Of a DNA stretch of 64,000 nucleotides, positions 30,817-42,555 are shown piece by piece. The stretch spans positions 33,338,645 through 33,402,644 of the forward strand of contig NC_057763.1 in assembly GCF_010389155.1 (NCBI RefSeq), read 5' to 3'. The notes beneath the pieces are model-generated. The model did not search any database, was not told where the DNA came from, and was given only the letters and a program-made list of their open reading frames with translations. Each line of letters starts with the position of its first letter. Position 1 is the stretch's first letter. Position numbers and translations under genes: made by a program. This stretch comes from Erigeron canadensis (lineage: Eukaryota; Streptophyta; Magnoliopsida; Asterales; Asteraceae).

Positions 30817-33800
30817 ACACAAGTTTTAGTCAAGTTTGTGGGCAGTAGTGTGTATGCAATGCAAATGCATGTGTTTGATGTGGAATTGAAGTGGTGTATA
30901 TATATATAGATGACCTTTTGTCCAACTCATATGTTGCTTAATTAGTTTGTACTATACACGCAATTCAAGTGCCACATCCACATGAAATATATTGGGAACT
31001 CACAGCTTTTTCATTCTATAATATATATAATGAATTGTATATTTAAACTATCACAGTCATGTTTTATGTTCATACATATTTGATATTTTTGTAAAAAAAA
31101 TAAGTTTCAACTTGTATATAGATTAACATCTTGGGTAATCAGAAAAGAAAATCAAAGATAATTATATGAAATTATGAATTAATATCTCGCGATTAACTGT
31201 ATATATATAAATATATACTTATTGTTTTTGGTTACTAACCATAACAAGAGAACACCTCTACCATTTACCAATTTGTAGGTTCATTTAGTCTAAACACACT
31301 TATTTTTATCTATACTATATTATATACTCATATTATAGAGTAAATTATATTTTGAGTTAGTTTTAAGTTTCTATCATTGAATTTTAAGTATCTAACAATC
31401 TATCAAAACAACATCACATCAATAACCTACATTACTTATCGTCGCCGCCACCACCATCAATCGTCGTCGCCGCCACCGCTACCACCACAACCACCACAAT
31501 CGTCGTTACTACCGCCGCCGCCACCCTGCCACCACCAGCCACCCATATCCGCCACTACTGCCGCTGCCATTACATCACCGCACCACCACTGATACTGTCG
31601 TGCGTCACCTGTTGTTGCCACAAAACCGCTGTCGCCATTATACCGTCGCATCGTGCGAGCATATAACTCTATATTACTAATTTGGAAATGAATCAAACAA
31701 GTAACATAAATTGTATATATAAAGTCCCCAACATGAGGATATGTGTGCATGTGGTAGATCAAATCATATATGTTCATGAATGGATTTTGATATGAAATCG
31801 ATTGTATGATATATAAGCTCGATAATTTTAAGCCATTCGATGGGTTCAAACAAATACCATATGTTTTTTTAAGGACGAACAAGTCACATGTGATCGCATA
31901 AATTAAACTATGTACCTAATAAGAAAAACACAACGACCATATATAATATATATAACAAATGATCAACATATAAATGTACGTACACCTGATCGAATACCTG
32001 ATAATTATTAATTGATTACAAGTTACAACAAATTTATATATATACCAAAGAGCCTAATTAATACATGTGGTCTGGATAAAGCTAGACGATGTTCTCGATC
32101 ATGTCCACTAGCTTCTTAGCTAGTATTAGAATATTATTATTAGCGCATGTTTGATACTTACTCAAATGGTTAAGAACATTTCTAACAATAACGTACACTT
32201 TTGTATAAGAATATTAAAAAGTACTATATATGATCAATTAATGGACATATATGAAATATAGTTTTCTTGTACTCTATTTGAAGTTCGTTTGCTTGTGGCC
32301 AAAATAGATATGTTCGTTCGAATTATACAAAAATGGAAAATAGTAAATAGAAAAAATATATATTTTTTAAAAAAGAATAACAATTATACTACGGTATTTA
32401 CAGCTAGCTTGTCCATTATAGGATGAAAAACGTTATATTCAAATTTTGCGGCTCGTTGAGTCAATATATATGGACCATAAGCTTAATGTGAACTTTGTCT
32501 TCTTTCACATAATATACGATATTCCAGTGGCATCATTTCATATTTTCATGTATGAATTGAACGTCTTTACGTTGCTGATCATATGATCAACGCTTTCAGT
32601 TTGTTAGAGGAAAAAAAAAAGCAAAAAAATCGTTTATGAAAATTGAAAAAGTCCAATCAGTTACATAACTTATATATGGTAGTACAAAGTAGTAATACAA
32701 TTATTATTATGCTTATATAAGAAACATGATAGATAGATGGCATCGAAGAATATATATTGATCAGAGGAAGAAAACAAAAGGAAGATTTGGACATACATCA
32801 TGTGACTGAATGAAGTTTTGGCTTCGAACCCGACAAAACAACCGTAGCCAGGGTCCAATAGTACCTCAGCCTGGCTCCATGCATATCGAGAGGTGCTACT
32901 GCTTATCTTATACGTATACATCTCTATTCTGAGATTTATAACTTTCTTTTTTAAAAGCTTTTTCCTTTCTATAAGGTTATATCGAGATGACTAGTTATTT
33001 TTGACTCATTATAGTGCTTTAATATATAAAATTTTGTTCGTGACAGGCTCTAGTCATTTATTTAACCATTTTTTTTTAACAGCAAGTTAGTAGTTAGGAA
33101 TTAACACTCGAAACACCACAATGAAAAATCTAATTATGCAATATGCAGAGCTTGAATCATACATGTCTGAGATGAAACTCAAGTTTCTCGAAAACTCCTA
33201 CTAATAATGCACTCTTATATATGTAGGAAGTAGGATTCGAACCCTGATGAATTTCTCCAAAATCTAAAACTTATCAATGACCAAATTATATACGATGAGA
33301 TTTATCATTTTCCGTTGTCTTTAACAGCAAAAAAGAATTTGTTTACACAAGTACAAGTGTACAACCAGAAAGAAATTAGAATGGAGAATCACCGAGCCAC
33401 CTTAACAAAAAAACATTTAATCACTCTATGATAAGCAGAAGTCCACAACTCAGTATCAAAATGTTAATGTTTGAGTAAATTTATTAGTAATTGATGGAGC
33501 AAGCAAACACTCCAATATAAACGTCTCGTATAAAATCAGAACTCTTGGAAACTCCGATGGGGCGAAGGGCCACCAACACTATTGGCATTATACGAATAAA
33601 AATGCTAACGATGTGATTTGAACACATCATTTACACATGTTTTTAAGATGTTTTGCATCCAGACTGGATCATAGCACCAAAACAACACATGCTAATCATC
33701 AAAAGAAAACCCGAAGTGGTGTTCATGGTGAGATACATAGAAAAGAACTAAAACCACACCACATCTCATGATGCTCTTAGCACGGAAGGTGTCCATAATG

Positions 33801-34349
33801 TGATAAGCCTGTCACGCCAATCTTCAGACACATTACCCAACTCGTTTGCTTTAAATATGAAAAATGATGATTGATAACTTTAAACTTCACCTAGAGTACT
33901 AGTACTCACAATCAATAAGCACCAACGTGGGGTATTTCTTTTTTTACCAAAATCAAACTGACTCATACTCTATAACGCATTTCCACCAAATGGACCTGAG
34001 ACATCCTAAATGTTTACAGAAATTAACTATAGCACATAGCCACATATCATACATCATACATGATTACCAAAATGCAAACAAATGGAGTAAAAATCATGCT
34101 CCCATACTTTAACCAAGGTTGCAACATTACTCTTTTTTGGTTAATTCGGTGAATAAGTGAAGAAAGATTACAACATAGCAGTGTATTCAGACACCAAAAT
34201 CATCAAGTTTCCTTATCAAACTTGGACAAAACCATTTGACAAATCCTACAGTCATGTATACTAAAGCTCATCAAGGGTACAGATTTCATTAAAAAAAAAA
34301 AAAATGCCAAATGCAAGATCAGATAGAGTCATACATATGAGACTGAAAA
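30817..34349. other. Intergenic DNA between CBSX-like and BRX1 genes
   Basis: No gene is supported. Contents: a CCA/GCC-rich low-complexity tract at 31438-31610, a possible degenerate SINE at about 33060-33300 (minus-strand B-box-like GGGTTCGAATCC at 33234-33245), and AT-rich DNA. The last few hundred bases are probably the BRX1 3' UTR. Confidence 0.5.
31438..31610 (+). repeat. CCA/GCC/TCG trinucleotide-rich low-complexity tract
   Basis: Imperfect triplet repeats (GCCACCACC, TCGTCGCC and similar) open in several frames on both strands, giving Pro/His- or Gly/Asp-rich spurious translations. This is a local G+C island in AT-rich DNA. Confidence 0.8.
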
Positions 34350-37300
34350 TCATTCCTTCCACATGTCTGCAAATTCATCGATCTCCAGTGGATTAGTCAT
34401 CTCGTGCATTTTTCTTCTTGTCTTGGCTTTAACCTTCTTTGCATACTTGCCAGCCTTCTGCCTCTTCTCCAAAGCTCGTATCTAACAATAATACAAAGTT
34501 TTAAAAATCAGTAAGTCATGATATTAAGCCTTAAACGAACAAGATAAAAGAGTGGAGATCCAAGATCTTCCTAACCTGATTTGGTGAAACATAATACGGA
34601 TTCTCATATAGAGTTGGACCTCCAAAGCTACCACCAAATATCTTGATAGGATTTAAACAAAACCTTGGTCCAACCTATCCATTTGAAAGTTATAAAAAAG
34701 TTTCAAGAACTTACAAGGGTGTCAATAACGTAATTTTACTAAATACATAGTAGTTTATAACTACAAACCTCAATCAGTGTCATCTTTTCTAGGCCTCCAC
34801 GGTCAATTTTATCTGCTCCAGTATGAGGACATGATATCTGTTACATAAGATAATCAATAGTATTAACAAAGCTCACAGATAGAATCACCTCAAAATCATA
34901 AAATTTCATCAAATCAATTGCAACATGCCACAAACATAACTTTTTTGTTAACTTGACAAGAGAATAGTAAGATAAGAGTACTATTATTAGCATGCCAACT
35001 TTTTACAAGCTTCGCTAAAATGCCGATCATATGCCTTTCAAAATAAAAATCCCATATGAAGGCTATATTCAATTTACTACACTATATATACAGTAAAACA
35101 AACAAAGGGTAAAGGTCATATTGAACAATATGTTCACTATCTTCATCACCAACCTGATAATTACGGAACCATATGTGGTCATCGACAATTGAGAACACAA
35201 AGACATGGTCATGATAGGGCTTTGATTTCCTGTGCTCCTTGGGAGTTCCAAATATCTACTCCAATGTGACGAAAGCCAAAACAAAAGTTCAAGTTACTAT
35301 CACGTATCACATCATCATAAATCATGCAGTGATGATCAACACAAAAGAAGGGTTGTTAAAGATAGATAAATAACAATAAGAAGCATTGTACAAACCATTT
35401 ATTTAATAAGCAAGTCAAGAACTAGATACCTGCGTGATCATTTCTTTCAGGAGTTTCCAGTGTGGATCTTTATCAAAATTTGACGAAAATGTGAGAAGAG
35501 GACGGGAACCTTTAAGATGATTTCCAGTGAGCTTTAACTCTTCCATTGTGTGAACTAAATATACATAAAGAAAATCAATGCCGACCATATCATAACATAT
35601 AAAGCTTCAGAAAAAACAGGTCAGAGGCTTCACACGTTTTCTGATTTGCACCACTGCCAAGGAGTTGTTCAAAAAGTGGGGTATCAAACGGCTTACCTGC
35701 ATTCACTAAAAACTTCACAGATGGACCATTCGGGCACTTGGACATCCACAAGTAAAGGTCTTTGTGTTTCCTGCACTGAAAAATGAAAATAAAGGTATCA
35801 CATATTGAGAGAGATAACAGACATGGCTAGATATGGGATCCCGGTAAATTAACACAACTTTGGCCCTAGAGATAGAAATGGTTCAATTTAGAAGTATTGA
35901 TTTGTTTGAGCAATTTTCGATTAATCAAAGGATCTAAACGAGCGAATATCAGAACCCAAGATAAACTTTAAACAGTTCAAACGGGCCATTAATAACAGAA
36001 CACATCATTCTTTTCCCAGAATTCAGCTAGAGTTCACCATGGCCAATGCGGGTACTACCTATCACAGTATCACCGCCTAGCAACTACCAAAAACCACAAC
36101 TCACAAGATAAAAGAAACTACAGAAAGCAAACTTTTTCCTGGAATCAAACCCATGAAAAAACAACTTGATCAGACCATACATGAGTGGTATATTGATCCA
36201 AAAGTTTCAAAAGTATAAAAATTTGTTTTGTTCTTTTAATCATGTAAGAATGGAAAAAACTTAGAAATGTAAACCTTGGCTTAGGTAAAACCAAAATCTA
36301 AAAGTCAAACCCAAAACCAAAACCAAATATCGTACAACAAAAGATGATCCAAAAGACCAAAACCAAATACCAATACAAAAAGGACACTTTTAAACTATGT
36401 AACTGAGAACTCCTTAGGTTTGGAGCTCATGTAAGAAGCAGCATATTCTAGCATCTACTATAACCAAAAACGGTTCATGCAAATGCAATAACTGATTCTA
36501 CTGGTTCTTTAGCTATATCCGATAGTAGTACATAATGCTCACTTTGTTATTTGGGCTACTTTTGGTATGTAACAAAAAAAAAGATTTAATCATTTACAGA
36601 GTAGAGAACATAATCAGGGAGAACTTCATAGGCATTTTGTAAAAACCGTGCACTTAGAGAGTGCAACCTCACCCTAAAAGTTCTGATTTTAGGACCATAT
36701 GCACCATCTTTATACACTAAAATAAGCTCCACAGTTTTAGAAAATGTGAGGCACTCAATCGCATAAAATGTACCAACAGCGAACTTCTAGGGCACGCCAT
36801 CTACCTTGTTAAAAACTGAACACCAAGTTATTTCAACTACAATCTAATCTTGAAGTCAAATTAGATGAACTAAACGTCTAAAAGCAAGCAATATATAACA
36901 AGATACATTTTAACGTATAAGCTCGGTCAAGTTAACAAGTTTTTGTATCACTTATTTTACAAATCACAGATTGAATGTGTTACAAACTCTACAAATCTCA
37001 GCAATCTTTCCTCACAAACTTTAAGCTTGCACTACATTCAAACAATCATAACAGCATACAAGAAGAATGATTAAAGAGATAAACTTGTAAAAATGATTAA
37101 AAAATAAAAAGGAAAAAACAAATAGGAATAAACCTCAAAAAAGAGACAAGAAGAACAGCTCTTAAGCTCAACAAGCTCGTTCAAAGTAGCTCCTTTTGTA
37201 GCCTTTGATTCCACTTTGTTATCTTTCTTACAGTGCGGTAAAACAGACACCAAATTCAACATCAAATGCCTATACCTGTATTTATCCAAAAACCAAATTA

Positions 37301-37570
37301 AAAGAAAAAACATCAATTTATAGAAATCCATTTGACAACATCAAAAAAAAAAAAAAAAAGAAATAAAACAAAAATAAAAAACCTGTAATTGATCCTGCGA
37401 GAACAAGTGACGAGAACTTTTTCTTTGTTTCTAAAACCAGGGGTAGAATCTTGTTGTTGATGGGGTTTATTATCTTTCCAGCCTAAAAGAGTACGTTTTG
37501 GTCTTTCGGGTGCTGTTTCTTCCTTTTTCACGGTGGTTTCTACTTCACTGTGTTTTCGTTTTTTGCCCAT
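34350..37570 (-). CDS. BRX1: Ribosome biogenesis protein BRX1 homolog (Brix domain)
   Basis: Eight exons (37570-37383, 37275-37134, 35775-35697, 35554-35430, 35255-35154, 34837-34769, 34674-34576, 34481-34350) encode 311 residues. All introns are GT-AG with frame preserved. The N-terminus is a basic tail (MGKKRKHSE). The Brix domain begins near residue 50 (KVLVTCSRRINYRYRHLMLNL...LPH) and includes CPNGPSVKFLVNAVHTMEELKLTGN, LTFSSNFD, FGTPKEHRKSKPY and VGPRFCLNPIKIFGGSFGGPTLYENP. The C-terminus is a basic KRQKAGKYAKKVKAKTRRK followed by an acidic end. Brix proteins act in the nucleolus in assembly of the 60S ribosomal subunit, binding rRNA. Length and segment order match plant BRX1. Intron 2 (37133-35776) is 1.36 kb and holds nothing recognisable. 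Confidence 0.95.
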
Positions 37571-39340
37571 TTTTTTTATTTTGATTTTGAGGGGTGGTGA
37601 GAGATGGATGATATGTTTGCTGCTGTAAACCCTAGAGACTAGAAAGAGGGTTTAGCAGAGATTTTTATTTGGTTGACATGACATGAGATGGGTTGGAAGT
37701 TATTGGGCCTATTTTTCTATATAATGGATTATTGGACAATTGCGGGCTTATTGTGTTGTATCATGTATATATATGTTTTACTTGATTATTGAAACAACAA
37801 GAAAAAGAGTACTTTTTCGATTAAATAGAGACTGGAGGCATGCTCGTGAAATACGATAGTCGATGGCGGCGAATAGTACAAGCTATCCATATATAGGTAA
37901 TTGATTTAAGAAAGATAATGTAGTTATTATAAGAGTCGGTGGATGAATGTTATAAATTATTAAATTAAGAGTATATGTTAGGTGGTACCTGTGTTAAATG
38001 GTGAACTATGTTTTAGATAGATCAAACATGTAACTTGAGAAAAAAAAAAAGAAGATATTGATGTTTTATAAGCTAGTTTAGATATACTCATGTAATGTGT
38101 GGTGGTGATGGATTTTTACAATCTTTTAAATTTCAGTGGGAATCAAGTTCGAAAAAAATTTCGTAAACTTTAATTGATACACATGGGAGGCCTGGAGGAG
38201 GTGCAAACAAGACATCTGTCCGGGACACAATTTTGATGGGGCACAAAAATTTTCTATATTATAATATATATGTAAAGGTTTTAGGTAAAATAAAATTATT
38301 AGAGTAAAACAAATAAACAATATATGTAAAAGTATAATATTATAATGTCTATCATTTTGTTAATGTTATAATATCTCAATTATATAAAAAAAATTTGCTT
38401 ATATAATTGGATTCCTTAGAGTTAGGGACACTTTTTTTTTCGGCTCGGACTGGGCACTTGATTTTTCAGGGCCGTCACTGTTGATACCAAAAGCAAGTCA
38501 ATCTCCAACTTTGGGTGGTTAAGGTTACGAGAATGTAAAAATTATGATATTTGACCAATTTTGTAAATGGAAATGATTGAGTGGAAAACAAGGGTATTTC
38601 TCAAATGATCATAAGATTTGGAGTATTGTTTGTACATAAAAAGAAAGTATGCTTTTACATTATGTTTTGAAAAGGCGAGCAATATTTAGTAGTGCTACAA
38701 ATGGATTGAAAAATCAGGATGGCAGTTAGATTTTTCGCATGTGCAGCTTGGTGCAACGGGTTTTCACTATAATCCATGGGAGGTTGTTCTTATTCCGTCG
38801 CATTGGGATATCCTTTCTCATTTTAGTAGTCGCATTGATGTTTCGTGTGCTCTTATCTTATAGTCATGTTAGGATACTTGTTATCTGTTCTGAATTGGAT
38901 TGAGTATTTTCTTGTTTTTGACTAGTTTTTTACTAGCATTTTTAATATAATATTATAATATCGTTTTAAAAAAAAGTGGAATAACAATGAAAATACTCAA
39001 AAATTAAATTTTATAACTAATGCCATATGTTTTTGGTCGTATATATTTTCTTGAATATAAATTACACTTCTTTCTTTTTTAAAATAATTTTCAATTGATA
39101 TATGTTTAATGATTCTTATTGACATTTCAAACAAATAAATTTCACTGAATAGAAGTCAATGAACATATGTCAAAGGTTGATCATGTAATGAATAATTTTC
39201 CTTACATATAAATGGAACAATAGAAGGTGAATGATTTTTATTGAAACTAGGCTAAATTTATATCACAAACATATATCAATGGTACCAAATTCCTACAAAA
39301 CCATTGCAACCAAAGACTCCTTCCTTCATCCATGGCGAAC
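37571..39340. other. Intergenic DNA between BRX1 and POR
   Basis: No complete gene. The BRX1 promoter should lie in the first few hundred bases. A possible broken Helitron occupies about 37830-38085 (minus-strand start TCTAAACTAGCTTATAAAAC, no CTAG end found). A protein-like fragment is at 38702-38863. The rest is AT-rich. Confidence 0.5.
38702..38863 (+). pseudogene. Unidentified protein-like fragment
   Basis: A 53-codon stretch without ATG ends at TAG (38861-38863) and reads WIEKSGWQLDFSHVQLG followed by ATGFHYNPWEVVLIPSHWD and so on. The Trp-rich, mixed composition looks more like real protein than the surrounding AT-rich noise. I do not recognise the family; it may be a gene or retroelement relic. 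Confidence 0.25.
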
Positions 39341-40944
39341 TCAAGCCAAACCCACAAGCTTCTCGCTTATCTCCCACACCTTGCGAGCCTTGCTCTCATT
39401 ACTTGCTTCTTCCGACAATTGATTCTCAAACGAAGCCGAATCTTTGTTCCAGCTCCAATACACACCCGACTTTGTCAAGCTAGGATCACTCACAACCTAC
39501 ACCATAGAGATATTCATTATTAGTTGGTTAATCAACATGAGTTTGTGTTAAAAAAAAAATAGGTGTAAAAGTAAAATAAAATAACACCCTATGAAATTTT
39601 AAGGGTGTGTTTGGGATTGTTTATTAGAACTGATATACACGGATAAGCAGATAGTTAAACAATCACAAACGCAATAATCAGATAAGCAGTTTTAGTAAGA
39701 GTTACATACCTGTGCAAGTCGTTTGCCAGATTCAGCTTCAGAGACATACCCTTTGGTAATAAACTTTTGGAATGGAGGAAACAACATTCGGAAAAGAGGA
39801 ATGTGTTCTCTAAACAACCCAGTGGTAGCAATGCAACCGGGGTATAAAGAAGCAAATGTAATTCCGGTTTCTTCATGATATCTCCTATGAAACTCTTGCA
39901 TTGTGAGCATGTTACATATCTTACTATCTTTATATGCCTTTGCCCCATCAAACTTTCCTCCATCAATCATGGTTGAACTATTTAACCCATTCAAACCACC
40001 GGCTAAACCCCTCATGTCACCTAAGCTAGCCTTAGGTGGTACATTTCCTGCCAAAGTGTTAGTGTTTCCGGTAATTGACCCAACGATAATGAGCCTTTTT
40101 GAAGGGTAATCGGATTGTTTCATGTCATCAAGTAATAATCTTGAAAGAAGGAAATGACCAAGATGATTAGTTCCAACGCTTAGCTCGATTCCATCAGCTG
40201 TAAAAGTCGGTTCTCTGGCTGTTGGTTGATACACGGCTGCATTGCAGACTAATACGTCTAGTGGTCTACCCGATTGCTTGAAGTTGGCAACGAATTGTCG
40301 TACACTGTCCATTGATGCAAGGTCTAAATGCATCACGGTGTAATTGTCTCTTGACATTCCAGCTGATTTAGCTGCTCTTTCTGCTTTTAGAAAGTCTCTA
40401 CATGCCATAATCACGTGCCACTTCCCTGTTTCTGCCAATGATTTAGCTGTGGCTAGACCCAAACCGGATGAAGCTCCAGTGATTATGACACTTCCTTTTC
40501 TCAATGTCTTCTTTCCCTCTGGTGCTGCTCGGGTCACGGCTGGTGCACTTGTGGTGGCTATGGCTTGTGGTCTAAACACTTTTTTGCAGGTGCATTCCAT
40601 CTGCAAGAATTAAGTCATTGTAAATCCACGTATGTAAAAAACAGTTTGTTAATATTTCGAAAATTGTTACAAAATAAACAATGCACCTCTTTAGGTGCTT
40701 CGAATTAATTAAAGAGAGATTTTTTTCTTTAAAGATGAGCTAGAAAGCAAAAGTTGTTTTCTTTTTTTTTAATCTAATTATAGATATGCAAAATATTGCA
40801 TACCTTGTTTCTTGATGTTAATGAAGTGGAATCAGCTTTCATGTGGTCAGAAAGTGAAATCCCAAAGAGGGTTGACTCTTTCGAAAATGAAGTAGTTTTT
40901 GCCATGAGATTGTTAACAGAAAAAGAAGTAGCTTGGAGAGCCAT
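39341..40944 (-). CDS. POR: NADPH-protochlorophyllide oxidoreductase, chloroplastic
   Basis: Three exons (40944-40804, 40600-39710, 39496-39341), all in phase 0 with GT-AG introns, encode 395 residues. This short-chain dehydrogenase uses NADPH and light to reduce protochlorophyllide to chlorophyllide in plastids. Residues 1 to about 65 are a Ser/Thr/Ala-rich transit peptide. The Rossmann motif TGASSGLG is at 88-95, the catalytic YKDSK at 270-274, and the active-site region [10 protein letters not shown] is present. The C-terminus KSGVYWSWN...[13 protein letters not shown] is characteristic of POR. Exon 3 is small and would be missed without splicing. A TATA-like TATATATA is about 90 bases and a G-box about 225 bases upstream. 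The isoform (A, B or C) cannot be assigned from this alone. Confidence 0.96.
39603..39675. repeat. Tiny hAT-like MITE in POR intron 2
   Basis: The ends GGGTGTGTTTGGGATTGTTTA and (inverted) TTGCGTTTGTGATTGTTTA make a near-palindrome of about 70 bases in the 213-base intron. The end sequence resembles the plant GGGTGTGTTTGG repeat class. TSD not resolved. Confidence 0.4.
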
Positions 40945-42555
40945 TTTTTTAGAGTGAAGTTAGATGTGTGTTTTAGAGGGAAATGAATGAAAACTTGGAT
41001 ATTTGATGATGTTAAAAGTGTTGGGTAATGTGGGTTATATATAGTTGTTATTGGATGTGATCAATGGATATGATTTCTAACTAATTACGGGTTATTAGTT
41101 TATCAATTTTCGTTGGATAACTTTATGTGTTAATCAACCAATCAGGAATAGAGATATGGATTCTATCACGTGCCTTTGACGATATTAAGTTGCACTTTCC
41201 AAGGTATGTGTTTTTTAGCTCCAAACTTTATGGGCTTGGAATGGGGAGTTCAAAACGACGAATATAGGAGTAAGTTTTTGTGTTTATTCATTTTGCGTAT
41301 ATGTTAAACACTTAAACGAGATACTGTTAAATATCAACTCTCGCATCCTATAATAATGTTCCAACAATGTGTTTTTACATACTTAAATTTTAACACGTCA
41401 AAATAGTTATAAGAAATTAAAAGTTTCGTTGTATTGGTTTTCATTGATTGACAATGACTATTTCATAGTATAGGCTTTGAATATCTTGCACTCTTTCCCG
41501 AGTCTCAATTTAAAATCTATTTGACAAACATACATACATTGTTATGAACATTGTAGGTTATTTATTGCAAAACTAACAATCTCTTTTTTATGTCTCTTCT
41601 GACTTTTGTAAATCTTAATTTTAGTAGGGGCATACAAGAGAGTAAATCAACCCCAAAACAATACAACCCAATTACATCATATACAAAGAAATACTTACAC
41701 CATTTATTCCAATCTAATTTTCTAACCTTCGATTTATTTTTAACCAAAGAAAACCAAGAGACTTGATATTTCTCATAATGTCTTCACTCGATCCTCAACC
41801 GTTGGAGAAGCATGTTTTGTCTTCCAGCAGACTAGACAAACCATACCATGAATGGCTTTCTTTCTTCCATTCTTGGCTCAATATGCTAAGCAAGATTCAC
41901 AAGATCCAGATTATGCAAGACCTTAACAGGAGTTTTGAACAAAATAGTTTCTTCCAAATCTTGATTATGTTGTTTAATATGTTGAAATCCAACTTTTGGT
42001 ATGATAATACTAAAAAGAAATTTAAATGATAACTCTGAATCTCTGATCAATTCTACAAACCATTCTTGTTTTAAACATCGAGACTTGAGACGGTAAATGC
42101 CAGATATTACATCACCGTTAGGACATTATTATTTTAGGACCAGTTTCAGTCCCATGGCCAAAAAGAGGGAAAGAGCAAGATCGAAAAACACTAGTAATTG
42201 TATACACAATCAAGAATACTTTCATTTTCACCAACACAAAATAAGTTAAAAGGGGGGAAGGAAGATACAAAGAACGAATACACAAGAATGAATCGTAAAA
42301 GAACAAATTAATATCTTCAAGTCTCTACAGTTCATCATCGTTTTCTAGACTCCCCAACCGTATTCTCCTCACTTTTTTTTTTCTTTTTTTAATTTCTTTT
42401 TGGTTATTTTCCCCCAACAACTCTATTTGTTTTTCCTACTCGAACTGGCTCCTCCATCAGTTCCAAATTTGAACAAGCAGAAGTAGCATAAAAAGAAAAG
42501 AAGACTCTCCTGCTAAATTTTACAAATCATTGAAGCTATCTGTACAACCATCCAC
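40945..42555. other. Intergenic DNA between POR and the WD40 gene
   Basis: The first 250 bases are the POR promoter. From about 42100 to 42555 the sequence is probably the 3' UTR of the WD40 gene. Between them I see no gene. A frame at 41763-42029 has no recognisable motif. Confidence 0.5.
41034..41172 (-). promoter_or_regulatory. POR promoter: TATA-like box and G-box
   Basis: On the minus strand, ACTATATATAACCC (41034-41047) stands about 90 bases before the POR ATG. A palindromic G-box, CACGTG (41167-41172), stands about 225 bases before it. G-boxes in POR promoters are known targets of light-signalling factors of the PIF and HY5 types; whether this copy is used is inference. Confidence 0.45.

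Noticed and set aside
31457..31882. Open frame of 141 codons on the minus strand, Gly/Asp-rich end.
   Set aside because: It is produced by the CCA/GCC triplet tract, which is open in several frames on both strands.
32830..32900. GCCTGGCTCCATGCAT resembles miR160 (TGCCTGGCTCC...) or its ARF target site.
   Set aside because: Only part of the 21 bases agrees, the mature 3' half is wrong, and no long foldback places a star strand opposite it. The only stem is AGCCAGG/CCTGGCT with a 17-base loop. It is not part of an ARF-like frame either.
37830..38085. Fourth Helitron, minus strand, starting TCTAAACTAGCTTATAAAAC.
   Set aside because: No CTAG terminus with a hairpin could be found at the other end; at best it is a broken copy.
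41763..42029. Plus-strand frame of 88 codons (MIFLIMSSLDPQPLEK...).
   Set aside because: No recognisable domain, AT-biased composition in its second half, and it lies in the interval likely used by the WD40 3' UTR.
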